The notes: generated by a model not told the origin, from the letters alone. Shown: positions 1 to 10,581, numbered from the stretch's first letter. The stretch: 64,000 nucleotides of DNA from Desulfopila sp. IMCC35008 (GCF_010646885.2 NZ_CP050700.1:2568501-2632500), one strand, 5' to 3'. Translations and numbers: made by a program.

Positions 1-2037
1 GGTGTGACTCTGGTATTTGACCAGATTTCCCAAAAAACAAGAGATGAGCTGATCGATGTTCAGGTCAAAGTGGGCAGGCTTAGTCTTGAAACGGAAAACT
101 CGCTGCGCGTAATGCAGAGTCTTGAAAAGGAATTTCTGCTCAAGCAAGCCACTATTGGTATCCAGGAAGCAAAAGCCCAATATCTTGTTCCCTTTACGGA
201 GATGGGTGGCCAAACATATGCGACCCTATACGAGATCCAGCAGTTATTGACTTCTCAGGGCGACATTGATGCCGCCCAATCCGCTATGGACTCAATCAAC
301 GAGTACCTCAGTGCCTTCATAGGTACGGTAAACATTCTGGAACTTCGTGTTGATAAGGAATTCGGCGAATTAGTAAAGTTAGACGCTGCCATAGAAGCTT
401 TTGATAATGAGATTGAAGCACACGATGACATCGTCATTGAAGATAACGCGGGTGAACTATTTGAAGTCATCCAGGAATACCGTTTCACCCCAACCAGGGA
501 GGGAGCAGCTAATGTTACCTCCCAGATTGCCAACCTGAAAGATCTCATTGATGTCTCCCTCATGCCGGCACCGACCAGGCAGAAGATCGCGGAACAACTC
601 GACGAGTTGTCTAACTGGTTTAATCAGGTGAAGGATACCGATGCCGAGCTGAATGCCAGAATCGAAGCTTACGAACAGGCTGCACAAAAAGCTGAGCCTG
701 TTATCGATGCATTCCTGTTAAACGCATCCAATAATCAGCAGGCTGCAACCAATAAGATGAAGGACACATCAACACTTACAAGGCAAATTGTGATTGGTGT
801 TTCCATCGCTGCTATCCTTCTCGGTATTTTGATCGCCATCGTTCTTTCCAAAAGTTTGACCGAACAGGTTAACCACATTGTCGATCTTCTCGGTGAAATT
901 GGCATGGGTAACTTCGACGCCCGTACCCCCGTTGTAACCCAGGATGAACTTGGAACCATGGCCGATGCACTGAACGCCATGCTTGATAACATCACCATTC
1001 TTATCCAGAGTCAGACAGAACGTGATGCTATTCAGGAATCGATCATGAAACTCCTCGAGGAGATTTCAGCCCTGACCGAGGGTGATCTGCGAGGGCGTGC
1101 AGAGGTGACCGAAGATATGACAGGTGCCATTGCCGACTCGTTCAACGCCATGACCGAACAGTTCTCTGACATTATTTTAAAGGTTAAGAAAGCGACCGGC
1201 TCCGTTGATTTAACATCAGCGGACGTTACCAAACAGACGATGTCACTGGCCAACAAGAACATCGAACAGGCTCACAAGGTTGAAGACGCTATTGGCGCGA
1301 TTGATCATATGGTTAACTCCATTAAAGAGGTTTCTGAGAACGCCCAGAAGTCTGCTGAGGTTTCCGAGAAGTCCCGTCTTAACGCCCGTGAAGGTGCGGA
1401 AGCTGTACAGAAGACGAACACTGCTATGAGCGAGATTCGTGAAGAGATTAACGAAACCGCCAGATCCATTAAACGTCTTGGTGAAAGTTCGCTCGAGATT
1501 GGTAACGTTGTACAAATTATTAATGAGCTTTCAGACAGGACCTCCATCCTTGCACTGAACGCCTCCATCCAGGCTGCAATGGCCGGTGACGCTGGTCATG
1601 GTTTTGCTGTTGTTGCAGACGAGGTTCAGCGACTTGCTGAAAGTTCAGGTAGTTCAACCAAACAGATAGAAACACTTGTTAACAATATCCAGACAGAGAT
1701 AAAGAACGTCAGTAACCGTATGGACGAAAGTATTGGTAAGGTTGTACAGGGCTCACAGCTTGCTGACGGCGCGCATGAAAAACTTCAGCAGATTGAAGAT
1801 GTATCTCAGCATCTGGCTGATCTCATTGAAGCTATTACAGATGCAACCAACGAGCAGGTACGGGTTTCTGAACAGATTTCCGGCACCATGCAGGAAGTTG
1901 GTGACGTCAGTAAGGCATCCTCGATTTCCTCCCAGGAAACCGCGACCTCCATGGATGCACTCCGTACAACAGCCCAGGAACTACGTGCTGCTGTTGAGAT
2001 GTTTAAGATCGCCGACGAATCCGAGGAGACGGTCTAA
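1..2037 (+). CDS. PilJ-like methyl-accepting chemotaxis protein (5' end outside window)
   Basis: Chemoreceptor that would pass a periplasmic signal to the CheA encoded downstream. The frame is open to the first base, so the N-terminus and first membrane helix are missing. Counting from the GTG at 4, a helical periplasmic region is followed by one clear transmembrane segment (about 261-282), a HAMP domain (about 283-337), a second HAMP-like stretch (about 354-400) and a long helical signalling domain to residue 670. The hairpin tip has '[20 protein letters not shown]', which resembles PilJ receptors of type-IV-pilus chemosensory systems more than classical MCPs. The Pil/Chp-like gene set that follows supports this. 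The ligand is unknown. Confidence 0.9.
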   Translation, partial: GVTLVFDQISQKTRDELIDVQVKVGRLSLETENSLRVMQSLEKEFLLKQATIGIQEAKAQYLVPFTEMGGQTYATLYEIQQLLTSQGDIDAAQSAMDSINEYLSAFIGTVNILELRVDKEFGELVKLDAAIEAFDNEIEAHDDIVIEDNAGELFEVIQEYRFTPTREGAANVTSQIANLKDLIDVSLMPAPTRQKIAEQLDELSNWFNQVKDTDAELNARIEAYEQAAQKAEPVIDAFLLNASNNQQAATNKMKDTSTLTRQIVIGVSIAAILLGILIAIVLSKSLTEQVNHIVDLLGEIGMGNFDARTPVVTQDELGTMADALNAMLDNITILIQSQTERDAIQESIMKLLEEISALTEGDLRGRAEVTEDMTGAIADSFNAMTEQFSDIILKVKKATGSVDLTSADVTKQTMSLANKNIEQAHKVEDAIGAIDHMVNSIKEVSENAQKSAEVSEKSRLNAREGAEAVQKTNTAMSEIREEINETARSIKRLGESSLEIGNVVQIINELSDRTSILALNASIQAAMAGDAGHGFAVVADEVQRLAESSGSSTKQIETLVNNIQTEIKNVSNRMDESIGKVVQGSQLADGAHEKLQQIEDVSQHLADLIEAITDATNEQVRVSEQISGTMQEVGDVSKASSISSQETATSMDALRTTAQELRAAVEMFKIADESEETV

Positions 2038-2104
2038 ATCGATGTTACGGAGGAGACTTCTGCCAGGAATCTCCTCCACTATTCATTCACCACCGGAGGT
2101 GAGT

Positions 2105-3274
2105 ATGAGACGGTTACATTTCTTCCCGCTGGCCCTGCTGGCATCATTCATGATGCTTTGTAATACTGCAACAGCAGCAGACGGAAAGATTAGAGTAGGT
2201 TTTAATATAGCCCAATCAGGGATGTTTGCACTGGTCGGGAGTCATTCAAAAAATGCTGCAGAACTCATTCGCAAGGAAGTTGAGGCCAAGGGTGGTCTCA
2301 AGATCGGTGATAAAACTTATGATCTTGAATTTATTTACGGAGATAATAAGTCAACCGCCACGGACGCCTCAAATCTTGCTATACAGCAAGTTACAAAGCA
2401 ACAGGTAATCGCCATCATTGCACCGAACTTCAGTGCCCTGGCGATCCCTGTCGGCCAAATGGCAAACTCTTTTTCCACCCCTATGATTTCCCCCTGGTCA
2501 ACATCTCCTATAACGACTAAAGACAGACCGTTTGTGTTCAGGACCTGCTTTGTATTTACGATTCAGGGACCTGTTCTAACTAAGTTTGTCGCCAGCGAGT
2601 TTAATGCTACACAAGCAGCGGTACTCTACGATATTATCAGCGCATACCCCAGGGGCATGGCAAAAGCATTTCGTGATGCCTTTGAAAAAACAAATGGTAA
2701 AGGCTCTGTTGTTGCTTTTGAGGAATTCCGTACCGGTGCAACCGATTTTCGTAAACAGCTGAAAAAAATCAAGGACTCCGGTGCACAGGTTCTCTTTACT
2801 CCTCAACATTACGACGAAATCCCTCTTATAGTACGTCAAGCCAAGGAAATCGGACTCACTATACCGATAATAGGCAGCAACTCCTGGGCTGGTGGCGACT
2901 TGACCGGGACCTGCGGCGAAGACTGCAATGGACTTTACTTTACTGGTAACTACGCACCGGGTGAAGCGAAAGGTGTTAACAAGCAGTATGTCGACAGTTA
3001 CCAAAAAGCCTATAACGAACTACCGGATGAGCCCTCAGCGCTCACCTGGGACTCCGTCCGTGTCCTGTTACAGGCACTCGAAAACACAGGTGGTCTTTCA
3101 GGCAACCTGTTAAAAGATCGTGTTGCTGTAAAAGACCAGATCGTAAAAATTCGCAATATGGAAGGTGCTACCGGAATGCTCAACTTTAACGCCAGTGGCA
3201 ACCCGGAGAAATGTGCAATTGTTGTAAAGATTGTAGACGGCGTGTTTACATTCCACGATTCTGTCTGTCCGTAG
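2105..3274 (+). CDS. Periplasmic branched-chain amino-acid-type binding protein
   Basis: 389-aa protein of the Peripla_BP_6/LivK-like type I binding fold. The start at 2105 follows GGAGGTG and gives a signal peptide (MRRLHFFPLALLASFMM..., cleavage near ATAA-DG). The mature part begins 'KIRVGFNIAQSGMFALVG', typical of the family. No permease or ATPase gene is beside it. It lies 67 nt after the receptor gene and inside a chemosensory operon, so it may present a ligand to the receptor rather than feed a transporter; that role is inference. A hairpin terminator follows it. Confidence 0.85.
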   Translation: MRRLHFFPLALLASFMMLCNTATAADGKIRVGFNIAQSGMFALVGSHSKNAAELIRKEVEAKGGLKIGDKTYDLEFIYGDNKSTATDASNLAIQQVTKQQVIAIIAPNFSALAIPVGQMANSFSTPMISPWSTSPITTKDRPFVFRTCFVFTIQGPVLTKFVASEFNATQAAVLYDIISAYPRGMAKAFRDAFEKTNGKGSVVAFEEFRTGATDFRKQLKKIKDSGAQVLFTPQHYDEIPLIVRQAKEIGLTIPIIGSNSWAGGDLTGTCGEDCNGLYFTGNYAPGEAKGVNKQYVDSYQKAYNELPDEPSALTWDSVRVLLQALENTGGLSGNLLKDRVAVKDQIVKIRNMEGATGMLNFNASGNPEKCAIVVKIVDGVFTFHDSVCP

Positions 3275-3283
3275 CAGAGAAAA

Positions 3284-3310
3284 AAACCCTTTGTAATGCT
3301 AAAGGGTTTT
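3284..3310 (+). terminator. Hairpin after the binding-protein gene
   Basis: Perfect 9-bp inverted repeat (AAACCCTTT / AAAGGGTTT, 8-nt loop) 10 nt after the stop codon. The T run is short (TTTT), so it may be a partial terminator that lowers expression of the downstream signalling genes. Confidence 0.55.
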
Positions 3311-3450
3311 CAGGACCAGGATCTGAACAAATGAAGTTCATTTTAGAGAAGGGATTAGGTTGGTTACTATTCATCCCCACCCCCTTCCGGAACCTGCTAG
3401 ACAGGGTTATCCTTTCGTTCATTCCTTACATTGGACGCAGCTGAACAAGA

Positions 3451-5295
3451 ATGGAAAAAAATACTTCAGGCATAACTGAAAAGCCCAAAAGCCTCATTTA
3501 TTTCCTCAGAGATCTCCACGCTCAGGAGGCAAATGTTGATCTTGTAGTCCAAAGCCGAGAACGGCATGGTGTCATCCATGTGAGGAAAGGTGAAGTAATC
3601 TCGGCTAATGCTGACTTCCTGCACGGTAACGGTGCTATACTTAGTCTTGTGAAGGCTTCTGACCCTGAACTGACAGTCACAGAAAACGACACTTCAATAC
3701 AGAAAACGATTTCCCTTACCCTGTCGCAAATCCATAAAATTGTTTCTGGACAGAAAAAAACAACTTCGCCACTCACTAACGCAGAAGAAAAACAGCTTTT
3801 ACACGAAGCAAAAATGTTGTTTTCCCAGTTTCACCTAAAACTGGCTGGACAAAAACTGATAACGATTCTTCGCTCAAACCGATTCTGTTACCCAGCCTGG
3901 CTGTGGCAATCACGCATTATCAGCAGGCAGGATTATATCGGTAAAGCTCTTGATGAGGCATATCGGTGGGGTAACCACGATCAGGAAGTCTGGCGAGAGG
4001 CGCGCAAGATTCGGCCCCAGTTAGACGGCTCGGAATCCACTGTAAAGAGGTGCTTCTTCTGCTGGTCCTTAGTTTCTAAACAAAGTGGACTGTGCCCGCA
4101 TTGCCATGCATTCCTCATTATCAGCAGTCAACCTCAGTCTGAACTCCTGAAAAGTGATGATCTCAAGTATACAATCGCTCTGATGGAAGAAGCGATGAAG
4201 CTTGAACCGTCAAACAGTCGAGTCGCCTATTCTCTTGCTGTAGGGTACTTCAACCTCAAGCAATATCAACAGGCGCTGAAGTTTATGCGGTTAGCCAGGA
4301 AACTGTCACCTAGAATAAACCTCTATGCCAAGAGCTTGACACTTCTGACAACCGTTGCAAAAACCCAATCGGGTGGTGCACCAACAGTTGACAGGCAAAA
4401 GATTACCACCATCGGGTCAGGTAACCGGGTACTTCTCGTAGAGGATAGTAAAACTTCACGAAAGGTCCTCTCCATGTTGTTCAAGAGGAAAGGATATGAA
4501 GTAATTGAAGCGGAAGACGGAAAAGATGCGATAGAGAAATGTCAGGAGAACCATCCCGACCTGATAATTCTTGACGTTATCCTCCCTGACACTACCGGCC
4601 ATGAGCTACTACCGCAGTTACGTGCCATAACTCATATCGCTAACCTTCCGGTTATCATGCTTACCGGAAGGCAGGCTGCCGAAGATAAGATGCGCGGCCT
4701 TTCAGCTGGTGTAAATGAATATGTCACAAAACCATTTAACCCGGAAAAACTAACAAACCTGGTTTCTGTTTACCTGCCGAACGCTCAACCCATTGTTTCA
4801 GAAACAGCAGCCCCACCTGCACAAAAAACTCCTGCTGCACCAGCCGTTGAAATTGAGAAAGAAATTCTTCCCCCTGAACCCGCTATAAAAACAGGTCCGG
4901 AAGTTGGAAAGAAACAAGACGATTTTGATCCCGATGCAAAAACCATATTTGTTGTTGAGGACAGCCCGACGTCCCGCAAAGTGTTGAAGATGATTCTAAA
5001 ACGGTCAAAGTTCAACGTTATTGAGGCCGCTACGGGTAAAGAAGCCCTGACCACCGCTGAAGCCATTGCACCTGATCTTGTACTGCTTGATGTTATGCTT
5101 CCTGACATGACAGGATATGACATTTTACCAAAAATCAAGAAAATGCCAGCCTATGCAACGACTCCCGTATTTATTCTCACTGGCAAAAGAGCTCCTTCGG
5201 ACAAGATGAAAGGCATGCTTCTTGGCTCAAACGAATATATAACAAAACCCTTCAACCCTGAGAAATTATTGGCATTGATCAACAATTACATCTAA
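3451..5295 (+). CDS. DUF4388 - TPR - double response-regulator protein
   Basis: 614-aa multidomain signalling protein. Residues 10-95 resemble DUF4388 (PatA N-terminal type). About residues 195-215 hold a zinc-ribbon-like set (CFFC...CPHC). A TPR-like helical repeat follows at about 230-300. Two receiver domains come next: about 326-440 (VLLVEDSKTSRKVL, phospho-Asp in LILDVILPD, KPF lysine) and about 496-612 (FVVEDSPTSRKVL, LLLDVMLPD, KPF), separated by an Ala/Pro-rich linker. There is no DNA-binding or enzymatic output domain, so it probably acts through protein contacts downstream of the CheA hybrid at 5985. Domain boundaries are approximate. Confidence 0.85.
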   Translation: MEKNTSGITEKPKSLIYFLRDLHAQEANVDLVVQSRERHGVIHVRKGEVISANADFLHGNGAILSLVKASDPELTVTENDTSIQKTISLTLSQIHKIVSGQKKTTSPLTNAEEKQLLHEAKMLFSQFHLKLAGQKLITILRSNRFCYPAWLWQSRIISRQDYIGKALDEAYRWGNHDQEVWREARKIRPQLDGSESTVKRCFFCWSLVSKQSGLCPHCHAFLIISSQPQSELLKSDDLKYTIALMEEAMKLEPSNSRVAYSLAVGYFNLKQYQQALKFMRLARKLSPRINLYAKSLTLLTTVAKTQSGGAPTVDRQKITTIGSGNRVLLVEDSKTSRKVLSMLFKRKGYEVIEAEDGKDAIEKCQENHPDLIILDVILPDTTGHELLPQLRAITHIANLPVIMLTGRQAAEDKMRGLSAGVNEYVTKPFNPEKLTNLVSVYLPNAQPIVSETAAPPAQKTPAAPAVEIEKEILPPEPAIKTGPEVGKKQDDFDPDAKTIFVVEDSPTSRKVLKMILKRSKFNVIEAATGKEALTTAEAIAPDLVLLDVMLPDMTGYDILPKIKKMPAYATTPVFILTGKRAPSDKMKGMLLGSNEYITKPFNPEKLLALINNYI

Positions 5296-5333
5296 GGTAC
5301 AAAAGGTTTGGAAACTTTTACCGCTCTGACTTT

Positions 5334-5891
5334 ATGAACACATTATCGAGCATTATTGAAAATATCGACTCTCAGCTGGCAACTGCCAGGGACAGCAAGG
5401 ATCATTCCTCCTACTCTCCTTTCCTGTCAGGTGTGCAGGAACAACTGAGGAGGTATATCCAGGTCACAGCCGGAGGTCTTTCCCTGGCGGTACCTATCGA
5501 CGACCTGTACGAGGTCGGTCACTTACCAGGTATCACGACTCTTCCGAACCTCCCTGCGTGGATTCTAGGCATTGTCAGTCTCCGTGAAGAAATCATTTCG
5601 GTAGTTGACCTGAACAATCTCTTTTTCAGTATGAAGACAGATATAAAAAAGAGCAGCCGGCTCGTGGTCCTGCAAAAAGGTCAGATGAAGGTAGGCATTG
5701 TCATTGACAGAATCATCGCAACCATTTCCCGCCCAGATTCCGATCGAACCGTTGTCACAAACTCACTGCTTCACAAGGCTGCACCTGAAGTTTTCCAAGA
5801 GAGTATTGTTATTGATGATGAGGTCTTTCACCTACTTGAGGCGAGATCCTTTTTTGCTTTCGACAGGTTACTAAATTATTACGACGCATAG
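5334..5891 (+). CDS. CheW-like coupling protein (PilI-type)
   Basis: 185-aa protein with a CheW domain from about residue 35 (YIQVTAGGLSLAVPIDDLYE) to the end, including the usual 'LPAWILGIVSLREEIISVVD' core. It should link the receptor at the left edge to the CheA at 5985. It lies 38 nt after the double-REC gene in the same direction, so it is probably cotranscribed. Confidence 0.88.
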   Translation: MNTLSSIIENIDSQLATARDSKDHSSYSPFLSGVQEQLRRYIQVTAGGLSLAVPIDDLYEVGHLPGITTLPNLPAWILGIVSLREEIISVVDLNNLFFSMKTDIKKSSRLVVLQKGQMKVGIVIDRIIATISRPDSDRTVVTNSLLHKAAPEVFQESIVIDDEVFHLLEARSFFAFDRLLNYYDA

Positions 5892-5984
5892 AAAGATGCA
5901 TGGCACCTTTTCCTTTAAGAATCCATATCCGCCGTACTATTTGAGGTACTGGATTATCTTTCGCCCTGCTCTCCAGGAGATTAT

Positions 5985-8900
5985 TTGATGTCGCAGTTAC
6001 CACGAGAAGAATTAGCCGCAATACTTTTTGAAGAGGTTGAGGGATATCTGCCTCGAATCGGCAAGGGATTATCCACACTCCAGAAATCTGGCGATGACTG
6101 GGAGGTCATGCAGGAAGTTTTCCGGATTTTCCATAACATTAAGGGGGCTGCATCGCAGGTTGACTTTAGTGAATTAAGTGCCGCTGCGGCACGCTCAGAG
6201 AACCTCCTGGCCGCAAACCTCGAAGAACATATATCGCTTAGCGCTGTGGAGCTGAATTTTCTTTATGGGGTCCATGACTCTATTGATGAATTTTGTTCCG
6301 CCACCGACAAATCCAAGGACGCAGAGATAGAACATTTCAAGGATATTCTTTCCTCCGGATACGGTAGACATACACCCGAACAGACATCTTTTTATGAAGA
6401 CGACATGTTCGAGGCCGATTGGACTTCCGTTACAAGCGAGCCAGACGCAGATGCAGTATCCGAACTCGATACCATCAGGCTTGAGTGTCTCAATGCACTT
6501 CGCTCCGTCCTTCCACTTCTGCAGGAACTTGCAGATTGTTCAGTATCCGAAAACGTACCTGCACTCGTGCCCCAATTCATCTCGCCAATGAGTCGTGCTG
6601 TATCCACACTGGCCACATGTTCTCAAACTGCCGGTTTGAACGGTCAACATCGCTTATTGACGAACTTTCACACCCTGCTTGAGACCCTCGGTCGTACACC
6701 TTCACTTATTTCTGCTGACACACCCGCACTGTTGAAAGAATTCCTCACCTATCTCGATGTTATCTTCAGTCTTGATCCACGTGAAGGAGAAGCAGTTGTC
6801 GGTCGTATTCAGGACAAGTTTACCGCCCTTTCTGACCTTCTTATTTCAGGTGGAGACGCTGACCAGGATGTCTCCATTGATGATGATTTTATTGATGAAA
6901 CTGAAATCGACGAAATCTTCAACCAGCAGGAAGAGATTCTGTTTGAAGAAACAGCCGACCCTGAAAGTTATGCAGGCCCTTCTATTGAAGAAGAGTTATA
7001 TGTTGAGGAGGCACCAGCCAGCGTTGAAGCGGAAGCACGCGTCCTGTCTGACGAGGAAAAGGAACTCTTTGCCATCTTTCAGGCAGAATGCGAAGAACAC
7101 CTGCAGGTTATCAACTCCACCCTCAACAGTCTCGAAGGCAGTGTTGTCGACGCAATGACGTTTACCCCTGACCTGCTTAATACCGTGTCGCAAATGCGTC
7201 GTTCCGTTCACACCTTAAAAGGTGCTGCCGGCATGACAGGTTTTGATTATCTCTCTTCCTGTGCTCACAGTCTTGAGGATCTGCTTGACTGGTTGCATGA
7301 CGATTCAGATGAGATCAATCCAGACGATGTACTTGTTATTGCAGATGGTATCGACATTATTGAGCGTCTTTCAGAAGACACTACCGGGCAAGACAGGACG
7401 TCAGCTGAAATCTATTCTGAAAAGATAGAAACTTATCTCAATACCAGGAGCAGTGCTTCGGCAGATGCAGCTTCTGAGTCGCCCCTTCCCCAACCAGTAC
7501 CTGCAAATACCATTCAACAACCGGAAATACCGGCTACAGTTGAAAGCCATCAAATAGCCGCTGCACAACCAGAAGCTGACACGGCACTTCCTGGAACCGC
7601 GGGTAATGTTCGTGTAAAACTTGACGATCTCGATGAGCTTGCAGGTATTGAAGGTGAACTAGTTGTCGCGCGCGGTTCTATTGAGAAATTAATGGAGCAG
7701 ATGAATCAATCCCTGATCGATTTAAACAGCACCCGTGAGGCCCTGAACCGCAAGACACAAGAGCTCGAAGTCGGTTTCGAGGCCCAGTCCCTTTATGGTT
7801 TTGGTCCTGCACCCATACCTGGCGCCCAATCAATTGCTGAAGAGCCGACATCCACGCTTTCCGAATTTGATCCAATAGAACTCGACAGGTACTCACAGCT
7901 GAACCTCATTATCCGTTCGTTGAACGAAATCGCCATTGATGTTAATGCGATCCATTCTGAGATGAATTCCGTCGCCAATGAAATAAAGGGCCAGGTAAGT
8001 AAGCAGCAACTTTCCATGGGGGTGATGCAGGAAAAACTGATGCGCATCCGCATGACCCCGCTTTCCTCCATCTCCAGGATCCTGTACCGTACTGTCCGCC
8101 AGACGGCCAACAACCTCGAGAAAGATGTCAAGCTCACTATTACCGGTGAAGATGTTTATATGGATCGATTTATCTGGTCCAAAACACTAGACCCCTTAAT
8201 GCACATTCTCCGGAATTGTATCGATCACGGCATCGAAGACAGTTTCTCCCGTCTGGAAGCCGGAAAACCAAAATCCGGCAGCATTCACATCAATGCAGAA
8301 CAGAAAAACCGTTATGTTGCTATCCGGATAACTGATGACGGCCGGGGAATCGATATCGACAAGATGAAGGCCAAACTTTCCGCCGAAAACATTCTGCAAG
8401 AAGGTGTGAACTACCCTGATGAAGAGCTTTTGCGTCATCTTTTCCGACCTAGTTTTTCAACCAAGGAAGATATCAGCCAGATCTCAGGTCGCGGTGTCGG
8501 TCTTGACGTTGTCCTGAGAAACATCCAGGAGCTGAGGGGAAGTGTCAAGATTGAAAACAGTCCCGGCCAAGGTGTTGCTTTCGAACTCAATATCCCAATT
8601 ACCCTCTCCATCAACAGGGCTATTGTTATTACGGTTGGCGGAAGGCAATTCGCTGTACCTATCCAGGACATTGTCGAGGTACATAAATCCAGCAAGGAAG
8701 AACTCGCAGCAGGAAATGACAATCAGCTTAAGTGGGGCGAGAACATAATTGAAAAGATCCAACTGGCTCCCCGCCTTCAACTAGAGTCGTTTGAAGATGA
8801 TGAAACATTTGTCCAGAATCTGATGCTCATTATCGAAGCCGACGGCACTCATAAAGCGTTGCAGATCGATTCGGTAATTGAACAGCGTGAGATCGTTATC

Positions 8901-9434
8901 AAGGATCTCGGCAGTCATCTACGTTACGTACGAGGTATTAACGGCGTTACCGTCACCGGTGACGGTACGGTAATTCCTATCCTTAACCTGCTTGAACTCG
9001 CAGCCCAGGAAAGCCTTGTTGTCAAAACTGTCGAGCGGGAAGACATTCCGGTACGGGAAACTCCTCTGCAGGTGCTTATCGTCGATGACTCCATCAGTGT
9101 ACGCTACAGCATAGCCCGCATGGTTGAAGGACAATCATGGCAGGCCCACCAGGCAGTTGATGGAATTGATGCCATGGAACAGCTTGAATCTCTGACACCC
9201 GATGTCATCGTACTTGATATTGAAATGCCGCGGATGAACGGATACGAATTCCTTGCTGCACGAGTTGGCCATGACAAGCTGTCATCTATTCCCGTAGTTA
9301 TGCTTACCTCCCGTGCATCCGAAAAACACCGGAAAAAGGCAGAAGAACTTGGTGTTGACTCCTATGTCACCAAACCGTATCAGGAAGATGAATTTGTTGA
9401 ACTGCTGAAATCAATGGCAGTCAGCCATCTGTAA
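5985..9434 (+). CDS. CheA/ChpA-type hybrid histidine kinase with C-terminal receiver
   Basis: 1149-aa kinase. An N-terminal Hpt domain has its histidine in 'FRIFHNIKGAASQ' (His49). A central divergent region is followed by a second Hpt with 'RRSVHTLKGAAGMTGF' (about residue 408). P3 dimerisation and ATPase domains follow (N box HILRNCIDHGIE, G1 DDGRGID, GRGVGLDVV), then a CheW-like domain (INRAIVITVGGRQFAVPIQD) and a C-terminal receiver (VLIVDDSISVRYS, IVLDIEMPRMNGYEF, TKPY). Two Hpt domains plus REC match the ChpA/PilL group that controls type IV pili rather than flagella, although no pil gene is in the window. The start at 5985 follows CCAGGAG. Confidence 0.93.
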   Translation: MMSQLPREELAAILFEEVEGYLPRIGKGLSTLQKSGDDWEVMQEVFRIFHNIKGAASQVDFSELSAAAARSENLLAANLEEHISLSAVELNFLYGVHDSIDEFCSATDKSKDAEIEHFKDILSSGYGRHTPEQTSFYEDDMFEADWTSVTSEPDADAVSELDTIRLECLNALRSVLPLLQELADCSVSENVPALVPQFISPMSRAVSTLATCSQTAGLNGQHRLLTNFHTLLETLGRTPSLISADTPALLKEFLTYLDVIFSLDPREGEAVVGRIQDKFTALSDLLISGGDADQDVSIDDDFIDETEIDEIFNQQEEILFEETADPESYAGPSIEEELYVEEAPASVEAEARVLSDEEKELFAIFQAECEEHLQVINSTLNSLEGSVVDAMTFTPDLLNTVSQMRRSVHTLKGAAGMTGFDYLSSCAHSLEDLLDWLHDDSDEINPDDVLVIADGIDIIERLSEDTTGQDRTSAEIYSEKIETYLNTRSSASADAASESPLPQPVPANTIQQPEIPATVESHQIAAAQPEADTALPGTAGNVRVKLDDLDELAGIEGELVVARGSIEKLMEQMNQSLIDLNSTREALNRKTQELEVGFEAQSLYGFGPAPIPGAQSIAEEPTSTLSEFDPIELDRYSQLNLIIRSLNEIAIDVNAIHSEMNSVANEIKGQVSKQQLSMGVMQEKLMRIRMTPLSSISRILYRTVRQTANNLEKDVKLTITGEDVYMDRFIWSKTLDPLMHILRNCIDHGIEDSFSRLEAGKPKSGSIHINAEQKNRYVAIRITDDGRGIDIDKMKAKLSAENILQEGVNYPDEELLRHLFRPSFSTKEDISQISGRGVGLDVVLRNIQELRGSVKIENSPGQGVAFELNIPITLSINRAIVITVGGRQFAVPIQDIVEVHKSSKEELAAGNDNQLKWGENIIEKIQLAPRLQLESFEDDETFVQNLMLIIEADGTHKALQIDSVIEQREIVIKDLGSHLRYVRGINGVTVTGDGTVIPILNLLELAAQESLVVKTVEREDIPVRETPLQVLIVDDSISVRYSIARMVEGQSWQAHQAVDGIDAMEQLESLTPDVIVLDIEMPRMNGYEFLAARVGHDKLSSIPVVMLTSRASEKHRKKAEELGVDSYVTKPYQEDEFVELLKSMAVSHL

Positions 9435-9459
9435 CCAAATTTGAACGACCGGATAAACG

Positions 9460-9924
9460 ATGCAAGAAGAAAGAGAAGTTGCTGTTGTAGGCGCCAATAC
9501 GGCCCCTTTAGGTACGTTACATATATACTGGCTTTTCAGCAGGAACCAGATTGAATTTATCCTTACTGAAATAGAGACGCTGACTACTTCAGGCGAAAAT
9601 GTTCCAGACAGGGCACGCTATATAGATGAGGCACTTCCCCTTATAGACCTTGAAACACATTTTGGTTTGGAAGGTCAATGGCAGACCCCTGCAGATAAGT
9701 ATATTGTCACGAAAACCACCGACCCAAAAGGTGAACTCGTCAAGATTATAATACCGGCTGCGCATCCGTTACGTATGAAAAAGTTATCGTTTGCAACCAC
9801 CCCGGCACCCGGTAGTGCCCTGAAAAAGAATGAAGAGCATATTCTCGGTGCATTTTTCCAGGATAATGAGACTCTTCTGGTAGTTCCGGATCTACAGACA
9901 ATAGTTAAATTTATGAAGATGTAA
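9460..9924 (+). CDS. Degenerate CheW-like protein
   Basis: 154-aa protein 25 nt after the CheA stop. It keeps a CheW-like outline: a strand-rich start, 'EALPLIDLETHFGL' in the place of the conserved VVDL segment, and an ending '(L)LVVPDLQTIVKFMKM'. Overall similarity to CheW is weak. It probably belongs to the same signalling complex, perhaps as a second adaptor. Confidence 0.6.
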   Translation: MQEEREVAVVGANTAPLGTLHIYWLFSRNQIEFILTEIETLTTSGENVPDRARYIDEALPLIDLETHFGLEGQWQTPADKYIVTKTTDPKGELVKIIIPAAHPLRMKKLSFATTPAPGSALKKNEEHILGAFFQDNETLLVVPDLQTIVKFMKM

Positions 9925-10018
9925 CTGTCAGAGATAGTAATAGTAAATAGATTTGGCAACCGGTCATTGCCAGATACATTACTCACATACTACTCGTGGA
10001 GATGAATCGGAGGAGACG

Positions 10019-10174
10019 ATGAGTTTGGATGAAAGAGTAAAAAAGAACTGGATTGAAATCCAAAAAAAACATAAAGTACCTGTAAACGCTATAGGTATTA
10101 AAATTAAGGATAACGACAAAAAAACCCTTCAAGTATGGAAAGAAGAAGGGATTGATGCGTATCTGAAAAAATAG
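10019..10174 (+). CDS. Small conserved-looking protein in chemosensory operon (51 aa)
   Basis: Starts at ATG 10019 after a strong GGAGGAG site and ends 13 nt before the CheY gene. Lysine-rich sequence (MSLDERVKKNWIEIQKKH...). No family is recognised. Placement and ribosome-binding site support a real gene; function is unknown. Confidence 0.6.
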   Translation: MSLDERVKKNWIEIQKKHKVPVNAIGIKIKDNDKKTLQVWKEEGIDAYLKK

Positions 10175-10187
10175 GTAAATTGAAGAA

Positions 10188-10553
10188 ATGAGCAAAGTAA
10201 TTCTGATCGTAGAAGACAGCCCCACCGATATGCATATTGCCGAGTCTGTATGCACCAGTAACGGTTATCAGGTTCTTACCACCGACGAAGGCGAGAAAGC
10301 CCTCGAAATAGCCGCAGAGAAAAAGCCGGATCTCATCCTGCTGGATGTTATTCTCCCCAAGCAGAACGGCTTCCAAATCTGCCGTCAACTAAAGAAAAAC
10401 CCTGAAACAGCGGGCATTAAAGTCATTTTGGTTACCAGCAAGTCTCAACCCAGTGATAAATTCTGGGGTATGAAACAGGGAGCGGATGAATATATTCCCA
10501 AGCCCTACAACGAAGACGATCTGCTGGATGCAATAGACAAACTACTCCTGTAA
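10188..10553 (+). CDS. Single-domain response regulator (CheY/PilH-like)
   Basis: 121-aa receiver domain with the acidic pair in 'ILIVEDSPTDMH', the phospho-acceptor Asp53 in 'LILLDVILPKQNGF', and the conserved Lys in 'YIPKPYNEDD'. With no output domain it is the diffusible arm or phosphate sink of the system, as CheY/PilH are. It is the last gene of the operon before a strong terminator. Confidence 0.92.
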   Translation: MSKVILIVEDSPTDMHIAESVCTSNGYQVLTTDEGEKALEIAAEKKPDLILLDVILPKQNGFQICRQLKKNPETAGIKVILVTSKSQPSDKFWGMKQGADEYIPKPYNEDDLLDAIDKLLL

Positions 10554-10581
10554 ATCATATCTTTTCAAAAAACCTGCTTGT

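Noticed and set aside
3211-3444. 77-codon open frame between the binding protein and the DUF4388 gene
   Set aside because: It overlaps the end of the binding-protein gene and a hairpin; no start signal or family.
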